Part shown: piece after piece, positions 15,212 through 23,672 of the stretch
Layout of the letters: each line of letters starts with the position of its first letter
Numbering within the stretch: the stretch's first letter is position 1
From: Leuconostoc falkenbergense
Lineage (GTDB): Bacteria > Bacillota > Bacilli > Lactobacillales > Lactobacillaceae
Assembly (NCBI RefSeq): GCF_014634805.1
Contig: NZ_BMBS01000023.1
Coordinates: 1-33,721 of the forward strand
Length of the DNA: 33,721 nt
Direction of reading: 5' to 3'
Made by a program: the position numbers and the translations under genes
The notes under the pieces: generated by a model
Databases searched by the model: none
Told to the model about the DNA's origin: nothing
What the model saw: the letters and a program-made list of their open reading frames with translations, nothing else

Positions 15212-16372
15212 ATGAGCAATAATATCAAGAAGACTTTGTTAGCAACAGCTGCTGGTGCAGCTGCTGTTGTCGGTGGTCATGCGGCCGCGTCTGCTAACAC
15301 AGTTGAAGTCAAAGCCGGTGACACATTGTCAGCGATTGCAGCTGCAAATAATACAACAGTTGCTGAATTAGCTAAGAATAATAACATTGACAATCAAAAC
15401 CTCATTTTAACAGGTGCTTCACTGGAAGTTAGTGCATCAACGCAATCAGTATCTGGTTTGTCTTCTGATGGTGCTTCATATACTGTGCAAAGTGGTGACA
15501 CACTATCAAAAATCGCCGAAAAGACAGGCGTGAGTGTTTCAACTTTGACATCATTAAATGGTGTTTCAAACCAAAACTTGATCTTAACTGGTCAAGAGTT
15601 GTCTCTAAAGACAGCAACATCAGCTGCCTCAGCTGCCTCATCTGCAGCAACAGTTGCAACTGTTGCTGCTTCAGAAGCGACATCAACTGCTTCTGAAGCA
15701 GCAGTTGATACAAGCAATTTGAAGTATATTGCCGCTGCTGATACTAACAACGATGGTTTCATGAGTTTGAGTGAATATAATACTTATGTTGCTAATGGTG
15801 GCTCAACCACTTCATCTGCAGCTACGACAACAACGTCAGCTGCAACAAGTTCATCTGCATCTTCAGAAGCAATCACTTATATTGCCGCTGCTGATACTAA
15901 TAAAGATGGCTACATGACGATGGCTGAATACAATGCGTACAAAGATAACGGTGGTTCAACTACAACAACAGCAACTACTACACAAACAACAACTGCGCAA
16001 ACTACTCAGACAAGTACGTCAACATCTACAAGCACAGGATCAACAACTGCCGATGCAACGATTAACGCATGGAACGCTATGCGTGCCAAGATGGGCTTGA
16101 ACCCAATTCGTATTTCATCTTCATTGACAGCCCAAGCACAAAGTCGTGCACAAGCAATTGGAACGTCATCAAACTGGTTTGGTACACATGTTTCTTCAGG
16201 TACGCCTGAAGTCGTTGCTAATGGTTTTGGTGCTGGTGCTTCAGTTATTAACGCTTGGTACTATGAAACAGGTATGGTTAATGGTGGTCATACAGTTTTC
16301 ATTATCAATCCTAATTTCACTGAAGCTGGTGTTGGGTATTATAATGGATGGATTGTTATCAACGCACATTAA
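15212..16372 (+). CDS. Secreted LysM-EF-hand-CAP protein
   Basis: A 386-residue exported cell-wall protein. Seen in order: a signal peptide (about 1-28, AAAVVGGHAAASANT cleavage region); two LysM peptidoglycan-binding repeats (about 30-73 and 89-132) with the VxxGDTLSxIA pattern; an Ala/Ser/Thr linker; two near-identical YIAAADTNxDG units whose 12-residue loops (177-188 and 228-239) have D, N, D, G and a closing E exactly as in EF-hand calcium sites; a Thr-rich linker; and a C-terminal CAP/SCP-like domain (about 281-386) with WNAMRAKMGLNPIRISSSL and the GGHTVFIINPNFTEAGVGYYNGW end. AGGAG lies 8 bp upstream of the ATG. A paralogue follows at 16931. Likely a wall-associated, calcium-stabilised protein of unknown enzymatic role. 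Confidence 0.85.
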   Translation: MSNNIKKTLLATAAGAAAVVGGHAAASANTVEVKAGDTLSAIAAANNTTVAELAKNNNIDNQNLILTGASLEVSASTQSVSGLSSDGASYTVQSGDTLSKIAEKTGVSVSTLTSLNGVSNQNLILTGQELSLKTATSAASAASSAATVATVAASEATSTASEAAVDTSNLKYIAAADTNNDGFMSLSEYNTYVANGGSTTSSAATTTTSAATSSSASSEAITYIAAADTNKDGYMTMAEYNAYKDNGGSTTTTATTTQTTTAQTTQTSTSTSTSTGSTTADATINAWNAMRAKMGLNPIRISSSLTAQAQSRAQAIGTSSNWFGTHVSSGTPEVVANGFGAGASVINAWYYETGMVNGGHTVFIINPNFTEAGVGYYNGWIVINAH

Positions 16373-16373
16373 T

Positions 16374-16727
16374 ATGCAAAACAATTATTTACAACTTGCC
16401 TTAAATAAAATTGGCCAAACATATAACGACCGCGATAGCGGTCGTTTTGTTTCACAACAACTTATTCATGCTAAGATGCCAGTCAATGATGGCACTCGCT
16501 GGTCTGCAGAACCTGAAAAGCTCATTGAACAAATGGATCATTTATTGGGGGTATTACAAGCAACACCCGGTGACATTCTTTTCTGGGGGACTCAAACCAA
16601 GCCTTATGAAGTAGGCATATACGTTGGCGGCAGTCACTTTATTGCAGTACATCGACAAACAAATCAAGTTCGAATCCAGACATTATCTAAGAATTGGTAT
16701 CCAAGCATTGCTGGTTCGGTTATTTGA
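16374..16727 (+). CDS. NlpC/P60-like protein without catalytic residues
   Basis: A 117-residue protein starting one base after the stop of the LysM-CAP gene, with no ribosome site of its own, so it should be translated by re-initiation. The second half, PGDILFWGTQTKPYEVGIYVGGSHFIAVHR, matches NlpC/P60 cysteine peptidases of cell-wall turnover. The nucleophile motif, normally D-C-S-G-F-V, aligns here with D-S-G-R-F-V, and about eight residues of the usual tyrosine-tryptophan-glycine region before it are missing; the catalytic His, normally just before the VxIYxG strand, is Glu. There is no signal peptide. It is therefore either a pseudoenzyme or a decaying gene. The DNA over this region is a perfect hairpin (16425-16446). 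Confidence 0.6.
   Translation: MQNNYLQLALNKIGQTYNDRDSGRFVSQQLIHAKMPVNDGTRWSAEPEKLIEQMDHLLGVLQATPGDILFWGTQTKPYEVGIYVGGSHFIAVHRQTNQVRIQTLSKNWYPSIAGSVI
16425..16452 (+). terminator. Terminator-like hairpin inside the NlpC/P60-like frame
   Basis: AACGACCGC (16425-16433), a GATA loop, and GCGGTCGTT (16438-16446) form a perfect 9-bp stem followed by TTGTTT. It lies 53 bp after the LysM-CAP stop, where its terminator would be expected, yet inside the next open frame. The T run is interrupted, so termination would be partial. Confidence 0.45.
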
Positions 16728-16768
16728 CACAAAAAAGAAACTGTTTTGACATATAAATGAAATTAAAA

Positions 16769-16790
16769 CATTTGTTTTGAAACAAATGTG
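16769..16790. promoter_or_regulatory. Perfect 22-bp palindrome upstream of the second LysM-CAP gene
   Basis: ACATTTGTTT (16769-16778) and AAACAAATGT (16781-16790) are perfect inverted arms with two bases between. TTGACA lies at 16746-16751, so the palindrome covers the -10 region of a possible promoter. No T run follows on the plus strand, so an operator is more likely than a terminator. A second TTGACA is at 16805-16810. Confidence 0.4.
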
Positions 16791-16930
16791 ATTAAACAGA
16801 ATTATTGACAACAAAGTGAAAAATATCCCCAATATCCACGACATAGCCATTTGATACACTAATACTTGTCGAGAAGACCAAACAAATAACAAATACTAAT
16901 TATGAAAATCTCTTTCAGGAGTTCAAGAAT

Positions 16931-17800
16931 ATGAAAAAATCTACTATTACAAAGTCAGTTGTTGCAGCCGCTGGTGCGTTTGCTATTGCAGGTGCTGCAC
17001 AAGTTTCTGCTAACACAATCACTGTTAAAGCTGGTGACACACTTAATAAAATTGCTTCAGCTAATGGCACAACAGTTGCTGCCTTGGCAAGTGCCAACAA
17101 CATTTCAAATGTTAACTTGATCTTTGTAGGTCAAACATTGCAAACTAGTGGCTCATCAGCCTCAACATCAACAACGACATCATCAAGTACAACAACATCT
17201 TCAACATCAACAACTAGTGGTACATACACAGTTAAGTCTGGTGATACTTTGAACTCTATTGCTGCAGCTAATGGTACATCGGTTGCTACATTGGCTTCTG
17301 CTAATGGTATTTCAAATGTTAACTTGATTTATGTTGGTCAAACATTGAAGTTGTCAACGACATCTTCTTCAACTAGTACATCAACGTCATCAACGACTAA
17401 CCAATCTTCATCAAATAGTGCTTCTACTACAAACACTAGTTCAAATACAACAAGCAACACATCAACTGTTACAACGTCTGATGCAACGATTAATGCATGG
17501 AATGCTAAGCGTGCCTTGCTTGGTTTGAAGCCTGTTCGTATATCAGCTGCTTTGACAGCACAAGCTAACGCACGTGCAAAAGCAATTGCTACTTCTTCAA
17601 ACTGGTTCGGTACTCACGAATCTTCAAACACACCTGAAGTTGTTGCAAATGGTTTTGCCGCTGGCGCAACAGTTATTAATGCTTGGTACTACGAAACAGG
17701 TATGGTTAATGGTGGTCATACTGAATTTATTGTCAACTCTAACTTCACTGAAGCAGGTGTTGGTTACTATAACGGTTGGATTGTTATTGACGCGCATTAA
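16931..17800 (+). CDS. Secreted LysM-CAP protein
   Basis: A 289-residue exported wall protein, paralogous to the one at 15212. Seen: signal peptide (about 1-27, AIAGAAQVSANT), LysM repeats at about 29-71 and 98-141 (VKAGDTLNKIA, VKSGDTLNSIA), Ser/Thr-rich linkers, and a CAP/SCP-like domain (about 185-289) whose sequence from DATINAWNAKRA to GYYNGWIVIDAH is nearly the same as in the neighbour. It has no EF-hand-like units. CAGGAG lies 7-8 bp before the ATG. The two genes arose by tandem duplication; the linkers differ most. LysM should hold it on peptidoglycan; the function of the CAP domain in Firmicutes is not established. Confidence 0.9.
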   Translation: MKKSTITKSVVAAAGAFAIAGAAQVSANTITVKAGDTLNKIASANGTTVAALASANNISNVNLIFVGQTLQTSGSSASTSTTTSSSTTTSSTSTTSGTYTVKSGDTLNSIAAANGTSVATLASANGISNVNLIYVGQTLKLSTTSSSTSTSTSSTTNQSSSNSASTTNTSSNTTSNTSTVTTSDATINAWNAKRALLGLKPVRISAALTAQANARAKAIATSSNWFGTHESSNTPEVVANGFAAGATVINAWYYETGMVNGGHTEFIVNSNFTEAGVGYYNGWIVIDAH

Positions 17801-17810
17801 TGAATGTTTA

Positions 17811-17840
17811 AAAGTGGATAGTCATTATCCACTTTTTTTG
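17811..17840 (+). terminator. Intrinsic terminator after the second LysM-CAP gene
   Basis: AAAGTGGATA (17811-17820) pairs with TATCCACTTT (17826-17835) around GTCAT, followed by a T run. Confidence 0.9.
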
Positions 17841-17876
17841 TGTTCTCATGTATAGTAGAAGGCAGAGGTTAAAATA

Positions 17877-19130
17877 ATGTCATATCAATTTACAGAATTA
17901 TCTGAATCAGACTACGCAAATTTTGAAAAGCAAAGTGAAGCGGGATCGTTTTTGCAATCTATCGAGCAAGCACATCTTTTGAAAAAAAGAGGCTATACAA
18001 TATGGTTACTGGGCGTTAAAGAAAACGAAAGAGTTGTTGCAGCTGCACTAGTGATGCGTGAAACTGTCAAACTGGGTTATATTTTTTCCATAGATCGTGG
18101 CCCGTTATTAGATTTTGAAAACCAAAGTTTATTTCATTTCTTTATGGCTGAATTTGCTAAGTTTTCACGACAAAATGGTGGACTTTATGTTGAAGTTCGT
18201 CCTAATGTAACATTGAAACTAACAGATGACCACGGTAATCTACTTGGTGAAGAAAACAATAGTTTCATTTCGGAAATGACAAGTTTGGGCTTCACACATG
18301 TACCCTTTGTTGATGGATTTACAACTGCTGGTTCACCTGAGTGGGAATATTTAAAAGATATTTCCGAATTAACTGATGTAAAAAGTGTACGTGCTTCCTT
18401 CACAAAAAATGCACAGTATTATCTGAAGAAAAATGCGCAATTTGGTATTAAAATACGTCAATTATCACGTGACGATTTACCTGATTTTAAAGAATTAACA
18501 CAAAAAACGGCTGATAGATTACATTATAAAGATAAAAATTTGAATTTTTACCAAACAGTGTATGATGAGTATCAAGATGATGCGACCTTCTTATTTGCTG
18601 AGTTAAATTTTGACGACTATATCAGTGAAGAAACGCAAAAAATTGCTGAATTAGATCAAAAATTAGCAAAAATTAATCAAAAAATAGAAAAATATCCGAA
18701 TAATGATAAATTTAAGCGTCAATATGCTGAATTTGATGACCAAAAGCAACAACATGTTAAGCGGATTGATAAAGCAACAAACCAAAAGAAAACGGCTGGT
18801 AAAAATGTTGTCGTCGTAGCTGGTGCTTTGTTCATTGAACAGCCGCAAGAAATGAACTATCTTTATTCAGGTACCTATGAGGAATACATGGATTACTATG
18901 GACCTTATCAAATACAAGACCTTATGATTAATCGGGCGGTTGAACATGGGATTAAGCGTTATAATTTCTACGGAATTGCTGGTAAATTTGATGGTAGTGA
19001 TGGTGTATTAGGATTCAAAACAGCATTTAATGGCTATGCACGCCAATTGGTTGGTAACTTCACCATGCCCGTTAATCCCATCAAGTATAAAATCTATCGT
19101 TTATTGAAGACTTTGATTGGGCGCGGTTAA
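17877..19130 (+). CDS. FemX/MurM-like peptidoglycan bridge aminoacyltransferase
   Basis: A 417-residue FemAB-family enzyme that adds amino acids from aminoacyl-tRNA to the lysine side chain of the cell-wall precursor. Seen: the two GNAT-like halves, with GSFLQSIEQAHLLKKRGY and YIFSIDRGPLLDFENQSL near the start, SVRASFTKNAQYYLKKNAQFGIKIR in the middle, the helical hairpin insertion (about 243-297, EETQKIAELDQKLAKINQKIEKY) typical of this family, and the C-terminal YLYSGTYEEYMDYYGPYQIQDLMINRAVEHGIKRYNFYGI core. It lies between wall-protein and PBP genes. Which residue it adds cannot be read; Leuconostoc-type bridges often begin with Ser or Ala. AGAGG gives a ribosome site 10 bp before the ATG. 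Confidence 0.9.
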   Translation: MSYQFTELSESDYANFEKQSEAGSFLQSIEQAHLLKKRGYTIWLLGVKENERVVAAALVMRETVKLGYIFSIDRGPLLDFENQSLFHFFMAEFAKFSRQNGGLYVEVRPNVTLKLTDDHGNLLGEENNSFISEMTSLGFTHVPFVDGFTTAGSPEWEYLKDISELTDVKSVRASFTKNAQYYLKKNAQFGIKIRQLSRDDLPDFKELTQKTADRLHYKDKNLNFYQTVYDEYQDDATFLFAELNFDDYISEETQKIAELDQKLAKINQKIEKYPNNDKFKRQYAEFDDQKQQHVKRIDKATNQKKTAGKNVVVVAGALFIEQPQEMNYLYSGTYEEYMDYYGPYQIQDLMINRAVEHGIKRYNFYGIAGKFDGSDGVLGFKTAFNGYARQLVGNFTMPVNPIKYKIYRLLKTLIGRG

Positions 19131-19211
19131 TTAGCTCAGGATATTTTAGCGAGTGAATGTGTAAATGTGGTAAGCTAGATAGAGTAATTATTCAAACTTG
19201 GCGGTAAAAAC

Positions 19212-21254
19212 ATGAAACGCAACCCATATTTAGAGGATCGTGATAATAAAAATGACGCGCGGGCTAATTTGCCAACACGACTAAATATATTGTTAGGTAT
19301 TTCTTTATTACTCATGATTGCACTCACTGTGCAATTGGCCTTTTTAACAATCCAACAGGGGTCTGACTATAAAGCAGAAGTTAATCGAAGCGATGAAACG
19401 GTTGAGAAAGGTAACGTACCGCGTGGTCTTTTTTATGATTCAACTGGTCGTGTCATTGCAGGAAATAAGGCACAAACGGCTATTACCTTCACTCGTGGCA
19501 CTAATATCAGTTCTGCAACCATGCGCGAAACGGCTGAAAAATTAGGTAAATACCTGACTGTTGATACATCTCGTTTAAGTGATCGGTCAAAGGCCGACTT
19601 TTATTTAGCAGACGCCAAACAGGCGGCAGCTGTCCAAAAAAAGATTAACAAAGCTAAGAAAAAGGGTGAAACATATACAGGAACACAGTTAACGGATTTG
19701 TCTGTTAATTATGTTGAGAAAAATCATCTGATTGATTCTGTTAATGAAAATGATGCGATGATTTTTCAGCGCATGAGTGGCGCCTATGCATTATCAACTA
19801 CCTTTATTAAGGAAGATGATGTGTCTGAAACAGAGTTAGCTGAAATTGGTGAACGACTTAGCCAATTCCCCGGTATTAAAATTGGTACGAGTTGGGCCCG
19901 CCAATATCCCCAAGGGGATGACTTTAAGGCGTTGATTGGTAACGTCACTAATGAGTCAACTGGTTTGCCTGATGACCGACTGCACACATTATTAGCTCAG
20001 GGTTATTCTCAAAATGAGCCAGTCGGTAATTCTAGTCTTGAAATGAAATATGAATCAATGCTGAAGGGCTCAGCGTCACAAACAGTTGTAACAACTGGGA
20101 CAGATGGCACAGTAAAATCATCAAGCATCAAATATGACGGTCAGGCTGGTGATAGTTTGAAGCTGACAATTAATGCAGAGTTCCAAAAGGCCGTTCAAAA
20201 AATCCTTGAGGACAATTTGCCCGGTGGTGATGTGCAGGGTGCTTATGCAACTGTTATGAATCCATACACTGGTGGTATATATGCTATGGCTGGTGTCGAT
20301 CAAGATTATGAGACTAAGAAGAAAACAGCTGACCCAAATGGTAACATTAACCATGCAATTGTCATGGGATCAGTTGTGAAGCCAGCGGTCTTGACGACAG
20401 CGTTCCAACGTGGTGTCCTATCAACGTCAAATACCACGATGTATGATCAAGCTATCAAAATTCAAGGTACACCAACAATTACGTCCTATTGGAACAAGGC
20501 TGGAACACCAATAGCTGTTGATGCACAAACAGCCTTGGAACGTTCATCTAACACATACTTCGTCCAATTGGGTATGAAAATTGGTGGGCAAACATACAGT
20601 TCTGGTTCACCTCTAGCCCTTAATTCGGATGCGTTCCAGACGTTACGAAATGGGTTAGCACAGTACGGACTAGGCATTAAAACAGGTATTGATATTAGTG
20701 GCGAAACAGCGGGTTATAGAGGACCCACAACAGGTGAGAATGTAGGTAAGTATTTATATGAATCGTTTGGACAATACGATTCTTATACAACAATGCAATT
20801 AGCTTGCTATGTTTCGACAATTGCTAATGGCGGTTACCTCATACAGCCACATTTGGTCGACTCTGTTTTGCAAAGCATTCCAAATAGTACCAAAATGAAG
20901 ACAGTTTGGAAAGCCTCTCCTAATATACAAGGACAAGTTCAGTTAAGTTCTGCTGAGTGGCAAGTAATTCATGAAGGTATGAATCGCGTTGCTAATGGTT
21001 CGGACACCTATAACACTGGTGGCACGCAGCTTCATAAATTGACACCGCATGTTTATGCGAAAACTGGTACAGCTGAAACGACAACGAATGGGAACCAAAC
21101 CTTTACTGAGTCGATTGTTGCTTATGTACCAGGGCAACCTGTGGCAATGGCGATGGCTATTCCTGGTATGAATAATTATTTGGATGGTACTAATGGTAAA
21201 ATTGCGGCAGCAATTATCAATGCTTACTGGAAGTATGTTCAAAATAAACCTTAA
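19212..21254 (+). CDS. Class B penicillin-binding protein (transpeptidase)
   Basis: A 680-residue monofunctional cell-wall transpeptidase that crosslinks peptidoglycan, of the PBP2/PbpB type. Seen: a short cytoplasmic tail and one membrane anchor (about 27-48); the dimerisation/pedestal domain (about 55-320) starting with the usual RGLFYDSTGRVIA; and the transpeptidase domain (about 345-680) with the active-site S387-x-x-K390 in GSVVKPA, S445-S446-N447 (SxN) in ERSSNTYF, and K617-T-G in YAKTGTAE. No PASTA domains, unlike PBP2x. GGCGG lies a few bases before the ATG. The adjacent FemX-like gene suggests joint work in wall synthesis. A short hairpin terminator follows. Confidence 0.92.
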   Translation: MKRNPYLEDRDNKNDARANLPTRLNILLGISLLLMIALTVQLAFLTIQQGSDYKAEVNRSDETVEKGNVPRGLFYDSTGRVIAGNKAQTAITFTRGTNISSATMRETAEKLGKYLTVDTSRLSDRSKADFYLADAKQAAAVQKKINKAKKKGETYTGTQLTDLSVNYVEKNHLIDSVNENDAMIFQRMSGAYALSTTFIKEDDVSETELAEIGERLSQFPGIKIGTSWARQYPQGDDFKALIGNVTNESTGLPDDRLHTLLAQGYSQNEPVGNSSLEMKYESMLKGSASQTVVTTGTDGTVKSSSIKYDGQAGDSLKLTINAEFQKAVQKILEDNLPGGDVQGAYATVMNPYTGGIYAMAGVDQDYETKKKTADPNGNINHAIVMGSVVKPAVLTTAFQRGVLSTSNTTMYDQAIKIQGTPTITSYWNKAGTPIAVDAQTALERSSNTYFVQLGMKIGGQTYSSGSPLALNSDAFQTLRNGLAQYGLGIKTGIDISGETAGYRGPTTGENVGKYLYESFGQYDSYTTMQLACYVSTIANGGYLIQPHLVDSVLQSIPNSTKMKTVWKASPNIQGQVQLSSAEWQVIHEGMNRVANGSDTYNTGGTQLHKLTPHVYAKTGTAETTTNGNQTFTESIVAYVPGQPVAMAMAIPGMNNYLDGTNGKIAAAIINAYWKYVQNKP

Positions 21255-21275
21255 AACAGCGAAAGCTGTTTTTTT
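21253..21275 (+). terminator. Intrinsic terminator after the PBP gene
   Basis: AAAACAGC (21253-21260), a GAAA tetraloop, and GCTGTTTT (21265-21272) then further T residues; it overlaps the last base of the stop codon region. Confidence 0.9.
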
Positions 21276-21442
21276 GTATCAGCACATCTCAAATCAATAT
21301 TTTAAGAAGCGGACAATAATATAGGCTTCAGCAGTAAACTTACTATTTATTATGGCATGCAGAATAAGGACATGAGTGAATATTGATTAGTAAAGACAGG
21401 ATTTGTTTACTAGTATGTGGACTACTGTGTAACAAAGAATAA

Positions 21443-21471
21443 TTTACATCATGGAATACTTATGATAAACT
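21443..21471 (+). promoter_or_regulatory. Promoter of the MacB-like ABC transporter gene
   Basis: TTTACA (21443-21448) and TAAACT (21466-21471) at 17 bp, with TGA just before the -10 (21463-21465) making it an extended -10. The start codon is 32 bp downstream. Confidence 0.5.
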
Positions 21472-21502
21472 AAACACACATTATAGAAAAGAGAAATCAG
21501 GC

Positions 21503-23491
21503 ATGGCATTTTTAAAACTAACTGATATCCACAAATCTTATTTTCTCGGAAAAGATGAATTTCCTGTTTTAAAAGGCATTGATTTGTCATTTGAAAAAGG
21601 TGAATTTGTCTCAATTTTAGGAGAATCCGGTGGTGGAAAATCAACCTTAATGAACATCATTGGTGGCTTAGACCGAAATTTCGAAGGAACGGTTGAAGTT
21701 AACGGTGAGAAGTTAGATCACAAACAAGAAAAGAAGCTTGATGTTTACCGTCGCCAAACAATTGGTTATATTTTTCAAAGCTTCAATTTGATTAACTATC
21801 AAACTAATTTGGAAAACGTTGAAACATCATTAAATATGACAACTTTGTCGGCTTCGCAACGTAAGCAGCGTGCTACGGAATTACTAAAAAAAGTTGGCTT
21901 GGCAGAGCATATTCATAAATATCCTTCTCAACTTTCAGGTGGACAAAAGCAACGTGTTGCAATTGCTCGTGCGTTGGCTGCTGATCCTGACGTGATGATT
22001 GCTGATGAACCAACTGGTGCTTTGGATTCTGTGAATACAAAAGAAGTATTGGACTTACTTGAACAAATTGCGCAAGAAGGCAAATTAGTCATTGTTGTCA
22101 CACATTCTCAAGCAGTTGCAGATTACGGCACACGTATTTTACACATGGCTGATGGTAAAATAGATGAAGAAAAGAATCTTAAACCACGTTTTGAAACACC
22201 TGCTACAACTGATCGTCTTACCTCTAAACCATTGTCTCAAGGCTCAGTTTGGGACATGGCATTTGATCATTTGAAATTCAAAAAGCTACAAAACTTCTTG
22301 ATTATTTTAGGATCAGCAATTGGTGTTTTTTCAGTTATTCTGTTCTTGGGATTAGGAAATGGTATTAAGGGTTATATTAATGATCAAGTGAACTCATTAG
22401 CTAACCCTAATTACCCAACTGTCTTAAAAAATACGACGGACAGTAAGGATGCTACTGCCACTGAACGTGCGCAAGCAACAACTCAAGCTGCAGCAACAGA
22501 CTACAACTCTACCACCATCTCAGATAAACTTATTAAGAAAATCAATCAGGTGAAACATGTTGATAAAGTTTATAAGGGTTATCATTTTAATGGTGCTGTC
22601 TTCAAGTATGGTAACGTACAATCACAGGCAGGCACGCAAATTCAGACATGGACGCCAATCTATGCAGATAAGGTCATTAAAGCTGGTCGTAAGCCAAAGG
22701 CAAGTAATGAAATTGTGATCGACAAGGCTTTTGCTAAGAAATCTAATACTAATTGGAAGTCATTGCTCAATAAAAATATCACATACACATATGTTGCTTA
22801 TAACGCCCAAAACCAACCAGTACCAGTGACATCAACGATGAAAATTGTTGGTATTACTGATGGTGGTCAAAGTGGTACAATCTTTGCTGCAACAACAGCC
22901 GGTGTCAAAAAGGATTTAACAAAGGCAAATGCTGTGACAACTGCCAACTTCTTGACACTCTCCATCAAAGATACACGAGAAATTCAATCAACTGTTGATG
23001 CAGTCAATAATTTGAAAGAAAATGGTAAACAGGCTGTGGCTGCTATTTCAGTCGGATCTGTATTGAAGACAATTAACACGATTACTAGCTTGGCGTCATA
23101 CGTATTAGCTGCAATTGCTGGTATCTCACTGTTTGTCTCAGCCATTATGATTATCGTGACAACGTATATGTCAGTTTCAGAACGAACCAAAGAAATTGGT
23201 GTATTACGTGCCTTGGGTGCACGTTCAAAAGATATTCGTGGACTATTTACGAATGAAGCACTATTGATGGGTATTATTTCAGCAATATTTGGTATTGCGG
23301 TGGCTTACTTAGCCCAGTTTGCAATGAACGCTGCGCTTTATAGTTTGATTAAGTTTAATATTGTGCAGGTTTCTGTTGGCAATGTTATCTTCGCAGTAGT
23401 TATCTCACTCATTATTGCCTTGATTGCTAGTTTTGTGCCATCGCGCAAGGCTGCCAAGTTGAATACAATTGATGCTTTAGCTGCTGATTAA
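21503..23491 (+). CDS. MacB-like ABC transporter, fused ATPase and permease
   Basis: A 662-residue mechanotransmission-type ABC transporter with both halves in one chain. Seen: an N-terminal ATPase (about 1-230) with Walker A GESGGGKS (40-47), signature LSGGQ (144-148), Walker B VMIADEP (164-170) and switch His201; then a first membrane helix (about 270-290), a large extracytoplasmic MacB_PCD-like domain (about 295-525), and three C-terminal helices forming the FtsX domain with the [19 protein letters not shown] loop. The order ATPase-permease is like MacB of Gram-negative bacteria; in Gram-positive bacteria fused forms exist for peptide or antimicrobial export. No two-component system is adjacent. 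AAAAGAG is the ribosome site. Confidence 0.9.
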   Translation: MAFLKLTDIHKSYFLGKDEFPVLKGIDLSFEKGEFVSILGESGGGKSTLMNIIGGLDRNFEGTVEVNGEKLDHKQEKKLDVYRRQTIGYIFQSFNLINYQTNLENVETSLNMTTLSASQRKQRATELLKKVGLAEHIHKYPSQLSGGQKQRVAIARALAADPDVMIADEPTGALDSVNTKEVLDLLEQIAQEGKLVIVVTHSQAVADYGTRILHMADGKIDEEKNLKPRFETPATTDRLTSKPLSQGSVWDMAFDHLKFKKLQNFLIILGSAIGVFSVILFLGLGNGIKGYINDQVNSLANPNYPTVLKNTTDSKDATATERAQATTQAAATDYNSTTISDKLIKKINQVKHVDKVYKGYHFNGAVFKYGNVQSQAGTQIQTWTPIYADKVIKAGRKPKASNEIVIDKAFAKKSNTNWKSLLNKNITYTYVAYNAQNQPVPVTSTMKIVGITDGGQSGTIFAATTAGVKKDLTKANAVTTANFLTLSIKDTREIQSTVDAVNNLKENGKQAVAAISVGSVLKTINTITSLASYVLAAIAGISLFVSAIMIIVTTYMSVSERTKEIGVLRALGARSKDIRGLFTNEALLMGIISAIFGIAVAYLAQFAMNAALYSLIKFNIVQVSVGNVIFAVVISLIIALIASFVPSRKAAKLNTIDALAAD

Positions 23492-23526
23492 TTCACTTTT
23501 AGGACAATAACATCACATAACGAATT

Positions 23527-23560
23527 AGCTAGTGAATGATTGATTCACTAGCTTTTTTTG
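23527..23560 (+). terminator. Intrinsic terminator after the ABC transporter gene
   Basis: AGCTAGTGAAT (23527-23537) and ATTCACTAGCT (23543-23553) form a perfect 11-bp stem around GATTG, followed by seven T. Confidence 0.92.
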
Positions 23561-23632
23561 ATGCGATCAATACTATAAATCTTCAACATATTTTAAGACA
23601 ATCGGCAAATCAAAACGATGATGTGCAAATAA

Positions 23633-23641
23633 TGGTATAAT
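23633..23641 (+). promoter_or_regulatory. Extended -10 promoter of the LCP gene
   Basis: TGGTATAAT (23633-23641) is a perfect -10 with an extended TGn element, 32 bp before the ATG at 23673. No good -35 is seen, which is usual for extended -10 promoters. Confidence 0.55.
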
Positions 23642-23672
23642 GAATTTTTAGAACGCATTAGGGGTACAAGTT

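Noticed and set aside
15640-16020. Low-complexity Ala/Ser/Thr-coding repeats that look like a repeat array.
   Set aside because: They are codon-level repetition in the wall-protein linkers, not spaced direct repeats of a CRISPR or tandem-repeat locus.
16805-16833. TTGACA upstream of the second LysM-CAP gene as a promoter.
   Set aside because: The sequence 17 bp downstream (CCCAAT) is a poor -10; kept only as a note, since TTGACA at 16746 is equally plausible.
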